From Actinomadura rifamycini DSM 43936 (lineage in GTDB: Bacteria > Actinomycetota > Actinomycetes > Streptosporangiales > Streptosporangiaceae): 64,000 bases of DNA. The stretch spans positions 62,001 through 126,000 of the forward strand of contig NZ_AULB01000009.1 in NCBI RefSeq assembly GCF_000425065.1. Reading direction: 5' to 3'. The notes below the pieces were generated by a model. The model was not told the DNA's origin, did no database searches, and saw only the letters and a list, made by a program, of their open reading frames with translations. This document shows positions 26,531-34,861 of the stretch, in pieces. The position numbers and the translations under genes are program-made. Numbering within the stretch: position 1 is the first letter of the stretch; every line of letters begins with the position of its first letter.

Positions 26531-27196
26531 TCAGAAACTCGACCAGATGGTCTCGATGTCCAGCACCCGGTTGCTCCGCCGCATCAAAACCCGTTCCGTG
26601 GCGGCGAGGACGCCGGCGGCGACCAGGACGGCGTTGAGCCACGGCGGCAGGCCGACCGGGGACGTGAACGATCCGACATGGTCGGCGATCGGCGGGAGGC
26701 CGGTGACGATCTCGAGCGCCTGCGGGACGGCCAGGACGAGGTTGACCACCAGGACCGCGATCGCGAGGGCCCCGATCGTCCGGCTCAGCCGCGGATGCTC
26801 GCGGGCCAGCCTGCCGCGCAGGTCCTCGGCGGTGCCGGCCACCGGGACGAGGGGCCGCTCCCCGCCGTCCTCCAGGACCAGGTGCGCCCGCGTGACCCCG
26901 TACATCGAGGCTTCGACCTCGATCGTCCCGTCCGGGACCGCGAACACGGCCGGCACGTCGCTCTGCTCCCGCCACACGCCGTCCAGGTACAACTCGGCCT
27001 TCCAGCCGACGTCCCGCATGGTCACGTCCACCGTCCAGGTGCGGCCGGGACCGTCCGGCCCGTCGTGGGCGATGGTGTACAGCGACCGGTGGAGCAGGTC
27101 CCTGCGCCGGAACGGGCGGAGCCGTCTCGGGCCTTCCGCGTCGTCCTGCGCGGTCGTGGACGTACCCCGACGGAAGCGGTCCATGAAGCGAACCAC
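26531..27196 (-). CDS. Hypothetical membrane-anchored protein
   Basis: A 221-residue protein I do not recognise. Residues ~45-120 look like a soluble beta-rich domain (WTVDVTMRDVGWKAELYLDG, then VPDGTIEVEASMYGVTRAHL). Two hydrophobic helices follow near 143-165 (IGALAIAVLVVNLVLAVPQA) and 186-206 (WLNAVLVAAGVLAATERVLM). The N-terminal 35 residues are strongly basic. GTG 27196 follows GGAGGGACC. It stands alone upstream of the UvrA-like gene with a 138-base gap, so cotranscription is possible but not shown. Confidence 0.75.
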   Translation of the reverse strand: MVRFMDRFRRGTSTTAQDDAEGPRRLRPFRRRDLLHRSLYTIAHDGPDGPGRTWTVDVTMRDVGWKAELYLDGVWREQSDVPAVFAVPDGTIEVEASMYGVTRAHLVLEDGGERPLVPVAGTAEDLRGRLAREHPRLSRTIGALAIAVLVVNLVLAVPQALEIVTGLPPIADHVGSFTSPVGLPPWLNAVLVAAGVLAATERVLMRRSNRVLDIETIWSSF

Positions 27197-27394
27197 GGTC
27201 CCTCCCTGCCTGCCGGTCGCGCGGCGCCCTTCAGGGCTCGCGGGCCGCCGTGCCGAAGGACGCCCCGAACACCTCGAACACCTCGCACACCCCGAACACC
27301 TCGAACGCCGACTCGTGCTCGCGGCGTTCTTTCCCCCGGAGCGCCGCGCTCACCTCCCGGCCGGGACGAAGACCGGGCCGCCGGGCATGGAAGC

Positions 27395-27421
27395 GGCCCC
27401 CGACCTCGAGGGTCGGGGGCC
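27395..27421 (-). terminator. Terminator hairpin downstream of the subtilisin gene
   Basis: GGCCCCCGACC, a five-base loop, then GGTCGGGGGCC: a perfect 11-base stem 23 bases beyond the protease stop on the minus strand. It lacks a T run, as is usual in GC-rich actinomycetes. Confidence 0.65.
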
Positions 27422-27443
27422 GCGGACGTGCGGGACGGACGGG

Positions 27444-29168
27444 TCAGCGCCGCACGGCGCTGAACGCGTCGACGATGCCCGCGCCGTAGAACCCGTTACG
27501 GCGCTTCGAACCCTCGCAGGCGTGGGTCGTGACGACTTCCTCGAACGAGCCGTCCGCCTGCTTGACCTGCCGGGTGTAGGTGTACGAGCCGCCGGCCGGG
27601 CACTTGGTCGCGGTCGCGGTGCGGGTGAGGACCGACCGGACGGCCGCCGGGGCCATGGTGAGCCCGCCGTTGGCCCGGTCGCGCTTGCCGTACCTGCTGA
27701 CGATCAGTGCCGCGACGCCCGCCGCGTGCGGCGAGGCCATCGAGGTGCCCTGGATCGACTGGTAGTACCCGCAGACGCCGCCCTTGCAGCTGCGCACCAC
27801 CCGCGGGGTGTTGGGCGTGCCGTCGGCGTTCAGCTCGCCCCGCTCGCGCGCGATCGACTCGGGGTAGGCGGCCCAGATGCCGGCCTTGTCGTCGATCTTC
27901 TGGTCGGCGGTGTCGTACTTGTCGCCGCCGGGCGCCGCGACGGCGATGTAGCCGTCACCGTAGCTGGAGTAGTACGACTTGCGCTCGCTGATCCCGGTCG
28001 AGGAGACCGGGATGACGTGGTCGCCCTCGCCGGGCAGGGAGAGGCAGCTCGGCGGGATCGTGCGCTCGTAGGGCTGCTCGCCGGGCTCGGACGCGAAGCC
28101 CGGGCTGACCGCGTCGATGTTGGTCTCGGTGTAGTCGATCGCCTCGTTGCCCGCGGCGGCGACCAGGGTGACGCCGTGCCGGTTCGCGAAGTTCAGCGCC
28201 CGGTTCGTCGCCTCGATGATCGTGCGCTGCTCGGCCTGGTCGGCGGGGGAGTCCGCCGGGTTGTTCGCGCAGTTGAACAGCCACGGGTCGACGTAGTAGC
28301 TCATGTTGACCACATCGATGCCGTTCTTGCCCGCGTAGGTGAGCGCGTCCACCGTGGCCTGCAGGAAGAAGTAGCCGGAGTCCTGGCCCGCGCGCAGGTT
28401 GACGATCGAGACGTTGGGGGCGACGCCGGCCATGCCGAGCCCGTTGCGGGGCGAGGCGATCGTCGACGCGACGTGGGTGCCGTGCTCGTTCTCGTCCACG
28501 TCCGCCGGGTCGCTGCAGGACTTGTCCGGTTCGTCCTCGCAGGGGCCGTCGATCTCCGCGCCGTTGGCGTCGACCGGGATGTCGGTGGTGAAGTTGCGGC
28601 TCAGCTTCCGGTCGAAGTTGGGCGCGATGTCGGGGTGGGAGCCGTCGACGCCGGTGTCGATGATGCCGACGGTGACGCGCCGGTCACCGGGCTCGACCCG
28701 GTAGGAGCCCTTGGCCGTGGCGCGGATCTGCTTCATGTCCCACTGCAGGTCGGCGAGGGGCTCCTCGCCCTTCTTCCCGCGCTTGGCGGTGGTGGTGCCG
28801 GTGGTCTGGCCCCGGCCCTCCTTCTCCACGGCGAACTGGTCGGCGACCTTGCCGGTCTTGGGCGCCCGGCCGATCACCCGGTTGGCGGCCGCGCCGTCCA
28901 GGGCGCCCTGCTGCCGGGCCTGCGCGGCGAATCCGCCGTCGGTGGACCGGACGGTCGCGACGCCGACGTCGGCGTTCTCGCGGACGATCGTGCCCCCGGC
29001 CGCCTTGACGGCCGCGCGGGCATCGGTGAGCGAGACGCCGTCCTTGTAGAGGACGACGTACTCGGAGGCTTGGCCGGATGCCTGGTTCGGCCCGGCCGAA
29101 GCTGGGACCGCCAGCGCGGTCGTCGCGGTGACGACGGCGCAGGCGGCGGTGATCAAGGTACGCCGCAA
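27444..29168 (-). CDS. Secreted S8 (subtilisin-like) serine protease
   Basis: A 574-residue secreted protease. The signal peptide is RRTLITAACAVVTATTALAV with cleavage near ASA-GP. An inhibitor-I9-like propeptide follows (YVVLYKDGVSLTDARAAVKA). The catalytic triad motifs are VGIIDTGVDGSHPD (Asp), NEHGTHVAS (His) and GTSMASPHAAG (Ser), with the oxyanion Asn in LVAAAGNEA. Cys-rich insertions (CEDEPDKSC, CKGGVC) may form disulfides. The start is TTG 29168, seven bases after AGGAGG; the upstream ATG (29186) overlaps that ribosome site. It is a single-gene unit with its own terminator. Confidence 0.93.
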   Translation of the reverse strand: MRRTLITAACAVVTATTALAVPASAGPNQASGQASEYVVLYKDGVSLTDARAAVKAAGGTIVRENADVGVATVRSTDGGFAAQARQQGALDGAAANRVIGRAPKTGKVADQFAVEKEGRGQTTGTTTAKRGKKGEEPLADLQWDMKQIRATAKGSYRVEPGDRRVTVGIIDTGVDGSHPDIAPNFDRKLSRNFTTDIPVDANGAEIDGPCEDEPDKSCSDPADVDENEHGTHVASTIASPRNGLGMAGVAPNVSIVNLRAGQDSGYFFLQATVDALTYAGKNGIDVVNMSYYVDPWLFNCANNPADSPADQAEQRTIIEATNRALNFANRHGVTLVAAAGNEAIDYTETNIDAVSPGFASEPGEQPYERTIPPSCLSLPGEGDHVIPVSSTGISERKSYYSSYGDGYIAVAAPGGDKYDTADQKIDDKAGIWAAYPESIARERGELNADGTPNTPRVVRSCKGGVCGYYQSIQGTSMASPHAAGVAALIVSRYGKRDRANGGLTMAPAAVRSVLTRTATATKCPAGGSYTYTRQVKQADGSFEEVVTTHACEGSKRRNGFYGAGIVDAFSAVRR

Positions 29169-29343
29169 CGCACAACCTCCTGGCAAAAGATGGCGATACG
29201 CCCGAAATGGGGGTGAGCCAGGAGACGCTACGGCGGGACGGTTGAGGCTTACGTACGACCTTGTAACGAAATGGGAGTGTTTCGGTTCGGGAGTTGCGGC
29301 GGCGGCCGGGGTCGGACGAGCGCTCCGAGCGCGTTCGTCCGGG

Positions 29344-30270
29344 TCAGGGGACCGCCCCCCAGTGGCGTAGCTTGTCGGGGTTGCGTATCACCCAGATGCG
29401 CTTGATCCGGTCGCCCGCGACGTCGAACGCGACGTCGAAGGCGAACACCGTGACGACGGCGCCGTCCTGCCGGGCCACCAGTCCGGGCTGGCCGTTGACC
29501 GTGCGTTCCAGGAGCACCGTGGTGCCGGGCCTGCGGTGGGCGAGTTCGACCCATGCGCGCGCGACCTGCTCCGCTCCCTCGATGGGGCGCGGGAAGGTGG
29601 CGGCGAGGCCGCCGCCGTCGGCGACGGCCGTGGCGTCGGGGTCGAGCAGGGCGATCAGGGCGCCGATGTCCTTGGCCTCCCAGGCCCGCTTGAAGTCCCG
29701 GACGACGCCGGCGGACCGGCCCGCCGGGGCCGCCGGGGAAGGCCGCGCGGCCCGGATGCGGCGGCGGGCCGAGGACGCCAGCTGGCGGCACGCCGCCGGC
29801 GTCCGGCCGACGATCTCCGCCACGTCGGCGAAGGGGTGGCAGAAGACGTCGTGCAGGACGAACGCGACGCGTTCGGCGGGGGTCAGCGATTCCAGCACGA
29901 CCAGGAAGGCCATGCCGACCGACTCGTCCAGGGTGACCCGGTCGGCGGGGTCGGCGGCGGTGCCGTCGGGGAGCGGCTCGGGGATCCATTCGCCCACGTA
30001 GGTCTCCCGCCGGACCCGGGCCGAGCCGAGCAGGTTGAGGCAGACCCGGCCGGCGACCGTCGTCAGCCAGGCGCCGGGCGACTCGATGGCGTCCCGCTCC
30101 CGCCGGGACATGGCGTACCAGCGGGTGCAGGTCTCCTGCACGGCGTCCTCGGCCTCGGCCAGCGAGCCCAGCAGCCGGTACGCGAGATTGATCAGGTGGC
30201 GCCGCTCGCGCACGATCGCGTCCAGGCCGGGGTCGCGGCGGCTTCGGTCCGGCTCGGATCGGGTGGTCAT
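29344..30270 (-). CDS. ECF41-type sigma factor (second SigJ-like paralogue)
   Basis: A 308-residue sigma factor with the ECF41 plan: region 2 (HLINLAYRLLGSLAEAEDAV, QETCTRWY), linker YVGEWIPEPLP, region 4 (LTPAERVAFVLHDVFCHPF, AEIVGRTPAACRQLASSARR) and a SnoaL-like C-terminal domain ending WVIRNPDKLRHW, with the NPDKL motif intact. No anti-sigma gene is adjacent. It diverges from a LUD-domain gene; the intergenic region has the same promoter-like element facing both ways, consistent with one autoregulated sigma factor driving a single target. Confidence 0.92.
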   Translation of the reverse strand: MTTRSEPDRSRRDPGLDAIVRERRHLINLAYRLLGSLAEAEDAVQETCTRWYAMSRRERDAIESPGAWLTTVAGRVCLNLLGSARVRRETYVGEWIPEPLPDGTAADPADRVTLDESVGMAFLVVLESLTPAERVAFVLHDVFCHPFADVAEIVGRTPAACRQLASSARRRIRAARPSPAAPAGRSAGVVRDFKRAWEAKDIGALIALLDPDATAVADGGGLAATFPRPIEGAEQVARAWVELAHRRPGTTVLLERTVNGQPGLVARQDGAVVTVFAFDVAFDVAGDRIKRIWVIRNPDKLRHWGAVP

Positions 30271-30311
30271 CGCCGGTCGGCTCCCTCGGTCGCATCGGTT
30301 CTCACCGGTCC

Positions 30312-30338
30312 GACAAGACAGGGCGCCGGAATGTGAGG
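30312..30338 (-). promoter_or_regulatory. ECF-type promoter for the sigma-factor gene
   Basis: On the minus strand: CCTCACA, 16 bases, TGTC, 42 bases upstream of the sigma-factor start. The spacing equals that of ECF41 promoters (TGTCACA-N16-CGTC) with changes in both boxes. It is the mirror of the element at 30350-30376. Confidence 0.6.
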
Positions 30339-30349
30339 CGGCGGACCGG

Positions 30350-30376
30350 CCTCACAATTCCGCGGGCTGCGTTGTC
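30350..30376 (+). promoter_or_regulatory. ECF-type promoter for the LUD-domain gene
   Basis: CCTCACA, 16 bases, TGTC, 52 bases upstream of the LUD gene start. Its -35 box and that of the opposite promoter form the inverted repeat TGTGAGG-N11-CCTCACA. Identical boxes and spacing on both strands argue that one sigma factor reads both. Confidence 0.6.
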
Positions 30377-30427
30377 GAACCGCTGAGACCGACACATCAT
30401 CCAGCGACCAAGGAGTTGGAAGACATC

Positions 30428-31057
30428 ATGACCACCTCGGTTCCGCAGACGCCGTTCGCCGACGCGGCGTCCGGGCAGCGCCTGGAGCGGGCGGCCGCGG
30501 CGCTGACCGCGCACGGTTTCACCGTCGAGATCCTCGATGGCGCCGCCGCAGCGCGCACCCGGGTCCGGGAGCTCATCCCCGACGGGGCCGCCGTATTCAC
30601 CGGCGCCAGCGAGACCCTCCGCCTGTCCGGCATCGATGAGGACATCAACGCCGGCGGGCGCTACGCCGCCGTCAAGCCGCGCACCCTGGCCATGGACCGC
30701 ACCGCCGACGCGGACGACATCCGGCGGCTGCGCGCCTGCCCCGACGTCGTCGTGGGCAGCGTCCACGCGGTCACCGAGACCGGCTCCCTCGTGGTCGCCT
30801 CGGGCAGCGGCAGCCAGTTGCCCGCCTACGCCGGCGGCGCCGCCCGCGCGATCTGGGTCGTCGGCGCGCAGAAGGTGGTGCCCGACCTGGGCGTCGCGCT
30901 GCGCCGCGTCGACGAGCACTGCCTTCCGCTGGAGAACGCCCGCGCCCTGGAGGCGTACGGGCGGCCCAGCGCCGTCAACCGCCTTCTCGTCCTCAACGCG
31001 GAACACGAGCCCGGACGCGGCACGGTCCTGCTGCTCCGCGAAGCCATCGGGTTCTGA
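30428..31057 (+). CDS. LUD-domain protein (LutC/DUF162-like)
   Basis: A 209-residue LUD-domain protein. It opens with a short helical segment (SGQRLERAAAALTAHGFTVE), has VRELIPDGAAVFTGASETLR, DVVVGSVHAVTETGSLVVAS and the glycine-rich end of the fold (GGAARAIWVVGAQKVVPDL). In other bacteria LutC acts with iron-sulfur proteins LutA/LutB in lactate oxidation; neither partner is here, so this stand-alone form may do something else. AAGGAG lies before ATG 30428. Promoter context links it to the adjacent ECF41 sigma factor rather than to lactate genes. Confidence 0.87.
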   Translation: MTTSVPQTPFADAASGQRLERAAAALTAHGFTVEILDGAAAARTRVRELIPDGAAVFTGASETLRLSGIDEDINAGGRYAAVKPRTLAMDRTADADDIRRLRACPDVVVGSVHAVTETGSLVVASGSGSQLPAYAGGAARAIWVVGAQKVVPDLGVALRRVDEHCLPLENARALEAYGRPSAVNRLLVLNAEHEPGRGTVLLLREAIGF

Positions 31058-31070
31058 CCGGTCCGCCGCC

Positions 31071-31979
31071 CTACCCTTTCCTGGTGCGGTAGGCGCGCTG
31101 CCGGCATGCCCGTGAGCAGTACGTGCGGGGACGTCCGGTCGCGGTTCCCGGGACGGCGTCGCCGCACACGGGGCACACGGCGGACGGCGCGGGCGCGTCC
31201 GCCGTTTCGTCACACTCCGAGGCTGTGACGAAAGTTTCGTCACGGGAAGGAGGCGGCCCGTCCGCGGCGGAAAGGGCGGGGGCCATGCAGTCGAGGACGC
31301 GCTCCAGGCCGTACCGGAAGCGGTCCTCGTGGTCCAGGTGCGGCTGGCGCGCCTCCAGGACGATCTTGGTGAGCATCGGGTACTCCCCGCTCTCCAGCAA
31401 CCGCCGGACGTAGGGGGAGTACCGGGCCATCCACTCCGCCGCGGTGAGGCCGCTGCGGCGGACCTCCGCGGCCTGGCCGACCTCCTCGCGGGCGGCGCTC
31501 TCGACGTAGCCGGTCAGGATGGACAGGAGGCTGAGGCTCTCGTCGATGGAGACGTACGGGTCCAGGACCGCCATCACCCGCTCGATCAGGCGCAGTTGGT
31601 TGGGGCCGAACCCGGGCAGCGACCGGTGCACGGTGGCGATCCACGGGTGCCGCAGCCACATCGCGCGCAGCCCGCCGGCGTAGCGCGCCAGGTCGGCGCG
31701 CCAGTCGCCGGACGGCACGCCCTCCAGGTCGATCTCGCCCTGCAGCCGGTCGGCCATGAGCTCGACCAGGTCGTCGCGGCTCGGGACGTACCGGTAGAGC
31801 GACATCGCGCCCGCGCCGATCTCGGCGGCGATCCGCCGCATGGTGGCGGCCTCGAGCCCCTCGGCGTCGGCGATGCGGATCGCGGCCTCGGTGATCTGGG
31901 CGCGGCTGTAGGCCGGCCGCGGCCCGCGGGCGGGGCGCTCCGGCCGCATCCAGATGCTCACGTACTCGGCGTCGGCCAC
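31071..31979 (-). CDS. TetR family regulator with C-terminal zinc-finger-like tail
   Basis: A 302-residue TetR-type repressor. The N-terminal helix-turn-helix is YSRAQITEAAIRIADAEGLE, MRRIAAEIGAGAMSLYRYV; the middle is the TetR_C ligand domain typical of drug-efflux repressors. The last ~35 residues carry CPVCGDAVPG and YCSRACRQRAYRTRKG, a four-Cys zinc-ribbon-like tail found in some actinobacterial TetR proteins. GTG 31979 follows GGGGAGG at eight bases. It is divergent from a DrrAB-type efflux operon, its probable target. It converges with the LUD gene, 13 bases apart. Confidence 0.9.
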   Translation of the reverse strand: MADAEYVSIWMRPERPARGPRPAYSRAQITEAAIRIADAEGLEAATMRRIAAEIGAGAMSLYRYVPSRDDLVELMADRLQGEIDLEGVPSGDWRADLARYAGGLRAMWLRHPWIATVHRSLPGFGPNQLRLIERVMAVLDPYVSIDESLSLLSILTGYVESAAREEVGQAAEVRRSGLTAAEWMARYSPYVRRLLESGEYPMLTKIVLEARQPHLDHEDRFRYGLERVLDCMAPALSAADGPPPSRDETFVTASECDETADAPAPSAVCPVCGDAVPGTATGRPRTYCSRACRQRAYRTRKG

Positions 31980-32066
31980 GCGTGCCACCTCCCCGGTTGC
32001 GTACACGGTATCCAGTATCTTACGCTGCCCGCCATAACTGCTTACATTGTACCCAATGGAGGGTTC

Positions 32067-33011
32067 ATGGCGGATCCGATCGTGGTGGCCGAGGGGCTGC
32101 ACAAGTCCTTCGGCGACACCCATGCGCTGCGCGGCCTGGACCTGAGCGTCCCGAGAGGGACGGTCTGCGGGGTGCTCGGCCCGAACGGCGCCGGGAAGAC
32201 GACCGCGGTGCGCATCCTGGCGACCCTGTCCGACCCCGACGCCGGGCACGCCCGCATCGCCGGGCACGACGTCGTCCGCGAGGCCGACGAGGTGCGGCGG
32301 CGCATCGGGCTCGCGGGCCAGTACGCCGCCGTCGACGAGAAACTCACCGGCCGCGGCAACCTGCGCATGTTCGGGCGGCTCTACCACCTGCCGCGGCGCG
32401 AGGCGCGCCGGCGGGCCGACGAGCTGCTCGAACGCTTCGGCCTGCTGGACGCCGCCGACCGCCGGGTGGTCGGCTACTCCGGCGGCATGCGGCGCCGCCT
32501 CGACCTGGTCGCCAGCCTCATCCTGCGCCCCGAGGTGCTGTTCCTGGACGAGCCGACCACCGGCCTCGACCCGCGCGGCCGCGGCGAGATCTGGGACATG
32601 GTCCGCGAACTGGTGGCGGACGGCACCACGGTGCTGCTCACCACGCAGTACCTGGAGGAGGCCGACCGGCTGGCCGACGACATCGCCGTCATCGACCGGG
32701 GGAAGGTGGTCGCCACGGGCACGCCGGACGAGCTGAAGGCCGCGATCGGGGACCGGCTCGACGTCGTCCTCGCCGACCCCGGCGCGCTGCGTCCGGCGGC
32801 GGTCGTCCTGAACGCCCTGGCCGGGACCGACCCCGCGATGACGGGCGCCGACCGGCTCAGCGTCGCCCTGCCCGCCGGCGGCCTCCGGCTCGCCGACATC
32901 GTCCGCGAACTCGACCGCGCCGGGGTCGCGGCCGCCGACGTGAGCCTGCGCCGCCCCACGCTCGACGAGGTGTTCCTGCGCCTCACCGACCGCGAGGAGA
33001 CCGCCCGATGA
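32067..33011 (+). CDS. DrrA-type ABC efflux ATP-binding protein
   Basis: A 314-residue ATPase of the daunorubicin-resistance (DrrA) class: Walker A GPNGAGKTTAVRIL, Q-loop AGQYAAVDEKLTGRGNLRM, degenerate signature YSGGMRRRLDLVASL, Walker B VLFLDEPTTGLDPRGR and switch His replaced by Gln (LLTTQYLEEADRLAD), all characteristic of this class. The C-terminal ~80 residues are the DrrA extension ending TLDEVFLRLTDR. ATG 32067 follows GGAGGG. ATGA overlap couples it to the permease. CATTG-N4-CAATG just upstream (32045-32058) may be the TetR operator. Confidence 0.94.
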   Translation: MADPIVVAEGLHKSFGDTHALRGLDLSVPRGTVCGVLGPNGAGKTTAVRILATLSDPDAGHARIAGHDVVREADEVRRRIGLAGQYAAVDEKLTGRGNLRMFGRLYHLPRREARRRADELLERFGLLDAADRRVVGYSGGMRRRLDLVASLILRPEVLFLDEPTTGLDPRGRGEIWDMVRELVADGTTVLLTTQYLEEADRLADDIAVIDRGKVVATGTPDELKAAIGDRLDVVLADPGALRPAAVVLNALAGTDPAMTGADRLSVALPAGGLRLADIVRELDRAGVAAADVSLRRPTLDEVFLRLTDREETAR

Positions 33012-33823
33012 GCGTCCTCGCCCCCGCGGGCCGCCTGCGCTGGACGGTCGCCGACGGGCTGACCCTGATCGGCCGCGAGCTGGACCGGCTGCGGCGCGAA
33101 CCGGGCGAGATCGTCGCCGCGCTGATCTTCCCGGCCGTCATGGTGGTGCTGTTCGGGTACGTGTTCGGCAGCGCGATCCAGGTGCCGGGCGGCGGCGACT
33201 ACCGCGAGTACCTCATGCCCGGGCTGTACTCGATGGTGACCTTCGCGGCGGTGATGGGCGTCACGACGCGGGTGGCCGCCGACGCCTCCCGCGGGGTGAT
33301 GGACCGGTTCCGCGCCATGCCGATGGCGCGGTCGGCGGTGCCGTTCGGGCAGACCGGCGCCGACCTGGCGACGGGCCTGCCGACCATGGCGATCATGGTG
33401 GGGGCGGGTCTGCTGGTGGGCTGGCAGCCGCACCGCGGCGTGCTCCCGGCGGCGCAGGCGTTCCTGCTGATGCTGGTGCTGCGGTACGCGCTGAGCTGGG
33501 TGGGCGTCTACGTGGGGCTGGTGGTGCGGAACGACCAGGTCGCCGACCAGCTGGTGCCGCTGTTCCTGCCGTTCACGATGCTGTCGAACTCGTTCGTCCC
33601 GACCGACGGCATGCCCGCGTGGCTGCGGTTCGCGGCGGACTGGAACCCGGTGAGCGCGCTCACCGCGGCCGCCCGCGAGCTGTTCGGCAACCCGGGCGCC
33701 CCGTCCGGGGACGCGGCCTGGCCGCTCGCGCATCCGGTGGCCGCCGTCCTGCTGTGGTCGGCCGGGCTGCTGGCGGTGTTCGTCCCCCTGTCCGTCCGCA
33801 CGTACAAGCGCAGGGGCCGGTAA
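33008..33823 (+). CDS. DrrB-type ABC-2 transporter permease
   Basis: A 271-residue ABC-2 permease with six helices: IVAALIFPAVMVVLFGYVFG first, then the MDRFRAMPMARSAVPFGQT loop and NDQVADQLVPLFLPFTMLSN ahead of FVPTDGMPAWLRFAADWNPV, which is diagnostic of DrrB/ABC2 drug exporters. It works with the upstream ATPase to export an amphiphilic drug. The start overlaps the ATPase stop (ATGA). Confidence 0.94.
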   Translation: MSVLAPAGRLRWTVADGLTLIGRELDRLRREPGEIVAALIFPAVMVVLFGYVFGSAIQVPGGGDYREYLMPGLYSMVTFAAVMGVTTRVAADASRGVMDRFRAMPMARSAVPFGQTGADLATGLPTMAIMVGAGLLVGWQPHRGVLPAAQAFLLMLVLRYALSWVGVYVGLVVRNDQVADQLVPLFLPFTMLSNSFVPTDGMPAWLRFAADWNPVSALTAAARELFGNPGAPSGDAAWPLAHPVAAVLLWSAGLLAVFVPLSVRTYKRRGR

Positions 33824-33899
33824 GACCGGCGGAGCCGTCCAGGCCGGGCACGGCGACGACGGGACGGGCGCCGGGCGGGCACCCGGCCCGGTCACCGGT

Positions 33900-34673
33900 T
33901 CAGGTTCCCGGGCCGAACAGGTCGGTCAGCATGGCGGCGCCTTCGCCTTCCGCGCGGACCTCCAGGTGCAGTTCGGCGCCGTCGAGTTCGAGGCGGAACC
34001 CGATGAACGGGCAGCACCGCTGCTCGGCGGCGGCGAGCGCCGCGACGTCGGCGGCCCGGCCGGCGGGCAGGGTGAACCGGATCCCGCCGTCGGTCTCCCG
34101 CCGCGCCGCACCGTCGGTCAGCCCCCGCCACCGGGCGATGCGGGCGGCGAGGTCGCCGCCGTCCAGCGAACAGGCGACCGGGGCGCTCCGCCGGCGTCCG
34201 CCCCCGCCCTCGGGGACCCGCCGCCGGGGACGGGAGGCGGCGTCGACCGGGTGAGGGGCCCGGGCTTCGTCGGCGGGGAACCCGCATCCGGCATCGCAGG
34301 GGCCGGGCCGGTCAGGCAGCGAGTCCAGGTGCCGCAGCGTCCGGTGCAGGGCGGCGGTGAAGGCGGCCAGCTCGGCGGCGCGCGCCTCGGCGTCGGCGAT
34401 CCGGGCGGCGACGCGCGGCCGCAGATCGGCCTTCACGTCCGCGCAGGCGCCCGACTCCCGCACCCCGAGCAGCTCGGAGACCTCGTCCAGCGGCAGCCCG
34501 AGACGCTTGGCCGCGCCGATGAACGCCAGGCGGTCCACCGAGTCCTCCCCGTACAGCCGGTGGCCGGCCGGGGACCGCTCGGCGGGCAGCAGGCCGGCCG
34601 ACTCGTAGAAGCGCAGGGTGGTGGCCGGGACGCCGGAGCGCTCGGCGAGCCGGGAGATCCGCATCGTGCTCAT
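33900..34673 (-). CDS. MerR family metal/thiol sensor with an added C-terminal domain
   Basis: A 257-residue MerR regulator, nearly twice the usual length. The helix-turn-helix (MRISRLAERSGVPATTLRFY, ESAGLLPAERSPAGHRLYG) is at 4-45. Single Cys in ESGACADV (near 77) and a pair in GPCDAGCGF (near 128) recall the three-Cys Hg(II) site of MerR. From ~165 a second domain follows (SLDGGDLAARIARWRGLTDG ... AAEQRCCPFIGFRLELDG) with a CC pair. The transcript may be leaderless, since ATG 34673 is only 7 bases from the -10. A mercury-, copper- or thiol-stress sensor is likely; no metal-resistance gene adjoins it. Confidence 0.87.
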   Translation of the reverse strand: MSTMRISRLAERSGVPATTLRFYESAGLLPAERSPAGHRLYGEDSVDRLAFIGAAKRLGLPLDEVSELLGVRESGACADVKADLRPRVAARIADAEARAAELAAFTAALHRTLRHLDSLPDRPGPCDAGCGFPADEARAPHPVDAASRPRRRVPEGGGGRRRSAPVACSLDGGDLAARIARWRGLTDGAARRETDGGIRFTLPAGRAADVAALAAAEQRCCPFIGFRLELDGAELHLEVRAEGEGAAMLTDLFGPGT

Positions 34674-34679
34674 GGGCCG

Positions 34680-34711
34680 ACGGTAGACCTTCGACCCGAC
34701 TCGAAGGTCAA
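34680..34711 (-). promoter_or_regulatory. MerR-type autoregulated promoter
   Basis: On the minus strand a -35 TTGACC (34711-34706) and a -10 TACCGT (34685-34680) are separated by 20 bases. The spacer region is filled by the dyad GACCTTCGA-N6-TCGAAGGTC (34686-34709). An over-long spacer spanned by a dyad is the hallmark of MerR activation, and the MerR start codon lies 6 bases beyond the -10. Confidence 0.85.
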
Positions 34712-34839
34712 GCCTTCGCCCTCCGGCGCGGCCGCCCGTGATCGGCGGGCCGGTCGCGACGGCCGCCGGACGGGCGGTGATCGGGCGAGCGGTGTGGCGG
34801 TGCGGCCGTCACGGGACGTGTGGAACCGGCGTCTGATCC

Positions 34840-34861
34840 GTTCATGGCTTGTTCACATCTA
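34840..34861 (+). promoter_or_regulatory. PHO box (PhoP-binding direct repeat)
   Basis: GTTCATGGCTT followed directly by GTTCACATCTA: two 11-base direct-repeat units of the actinomycete PHO-box form G(G/T)TCAYYYR(G/C)G, strongest in the GTTCA core. It lies 139 bases upstream of phoD, with an AT-rich stretch (CGTTATATTTG near 34888) between as a possible -10. Confidence 0.7.

Noticed and set aside
27270..27310. CCCCGAACACCTCGAACAC-type repeats as a repeat array
   Set aside because: The short GAACACCTC units near 27266-27304 are only about four irregular copies in a gap; too few and too degenerate to call a functional array.
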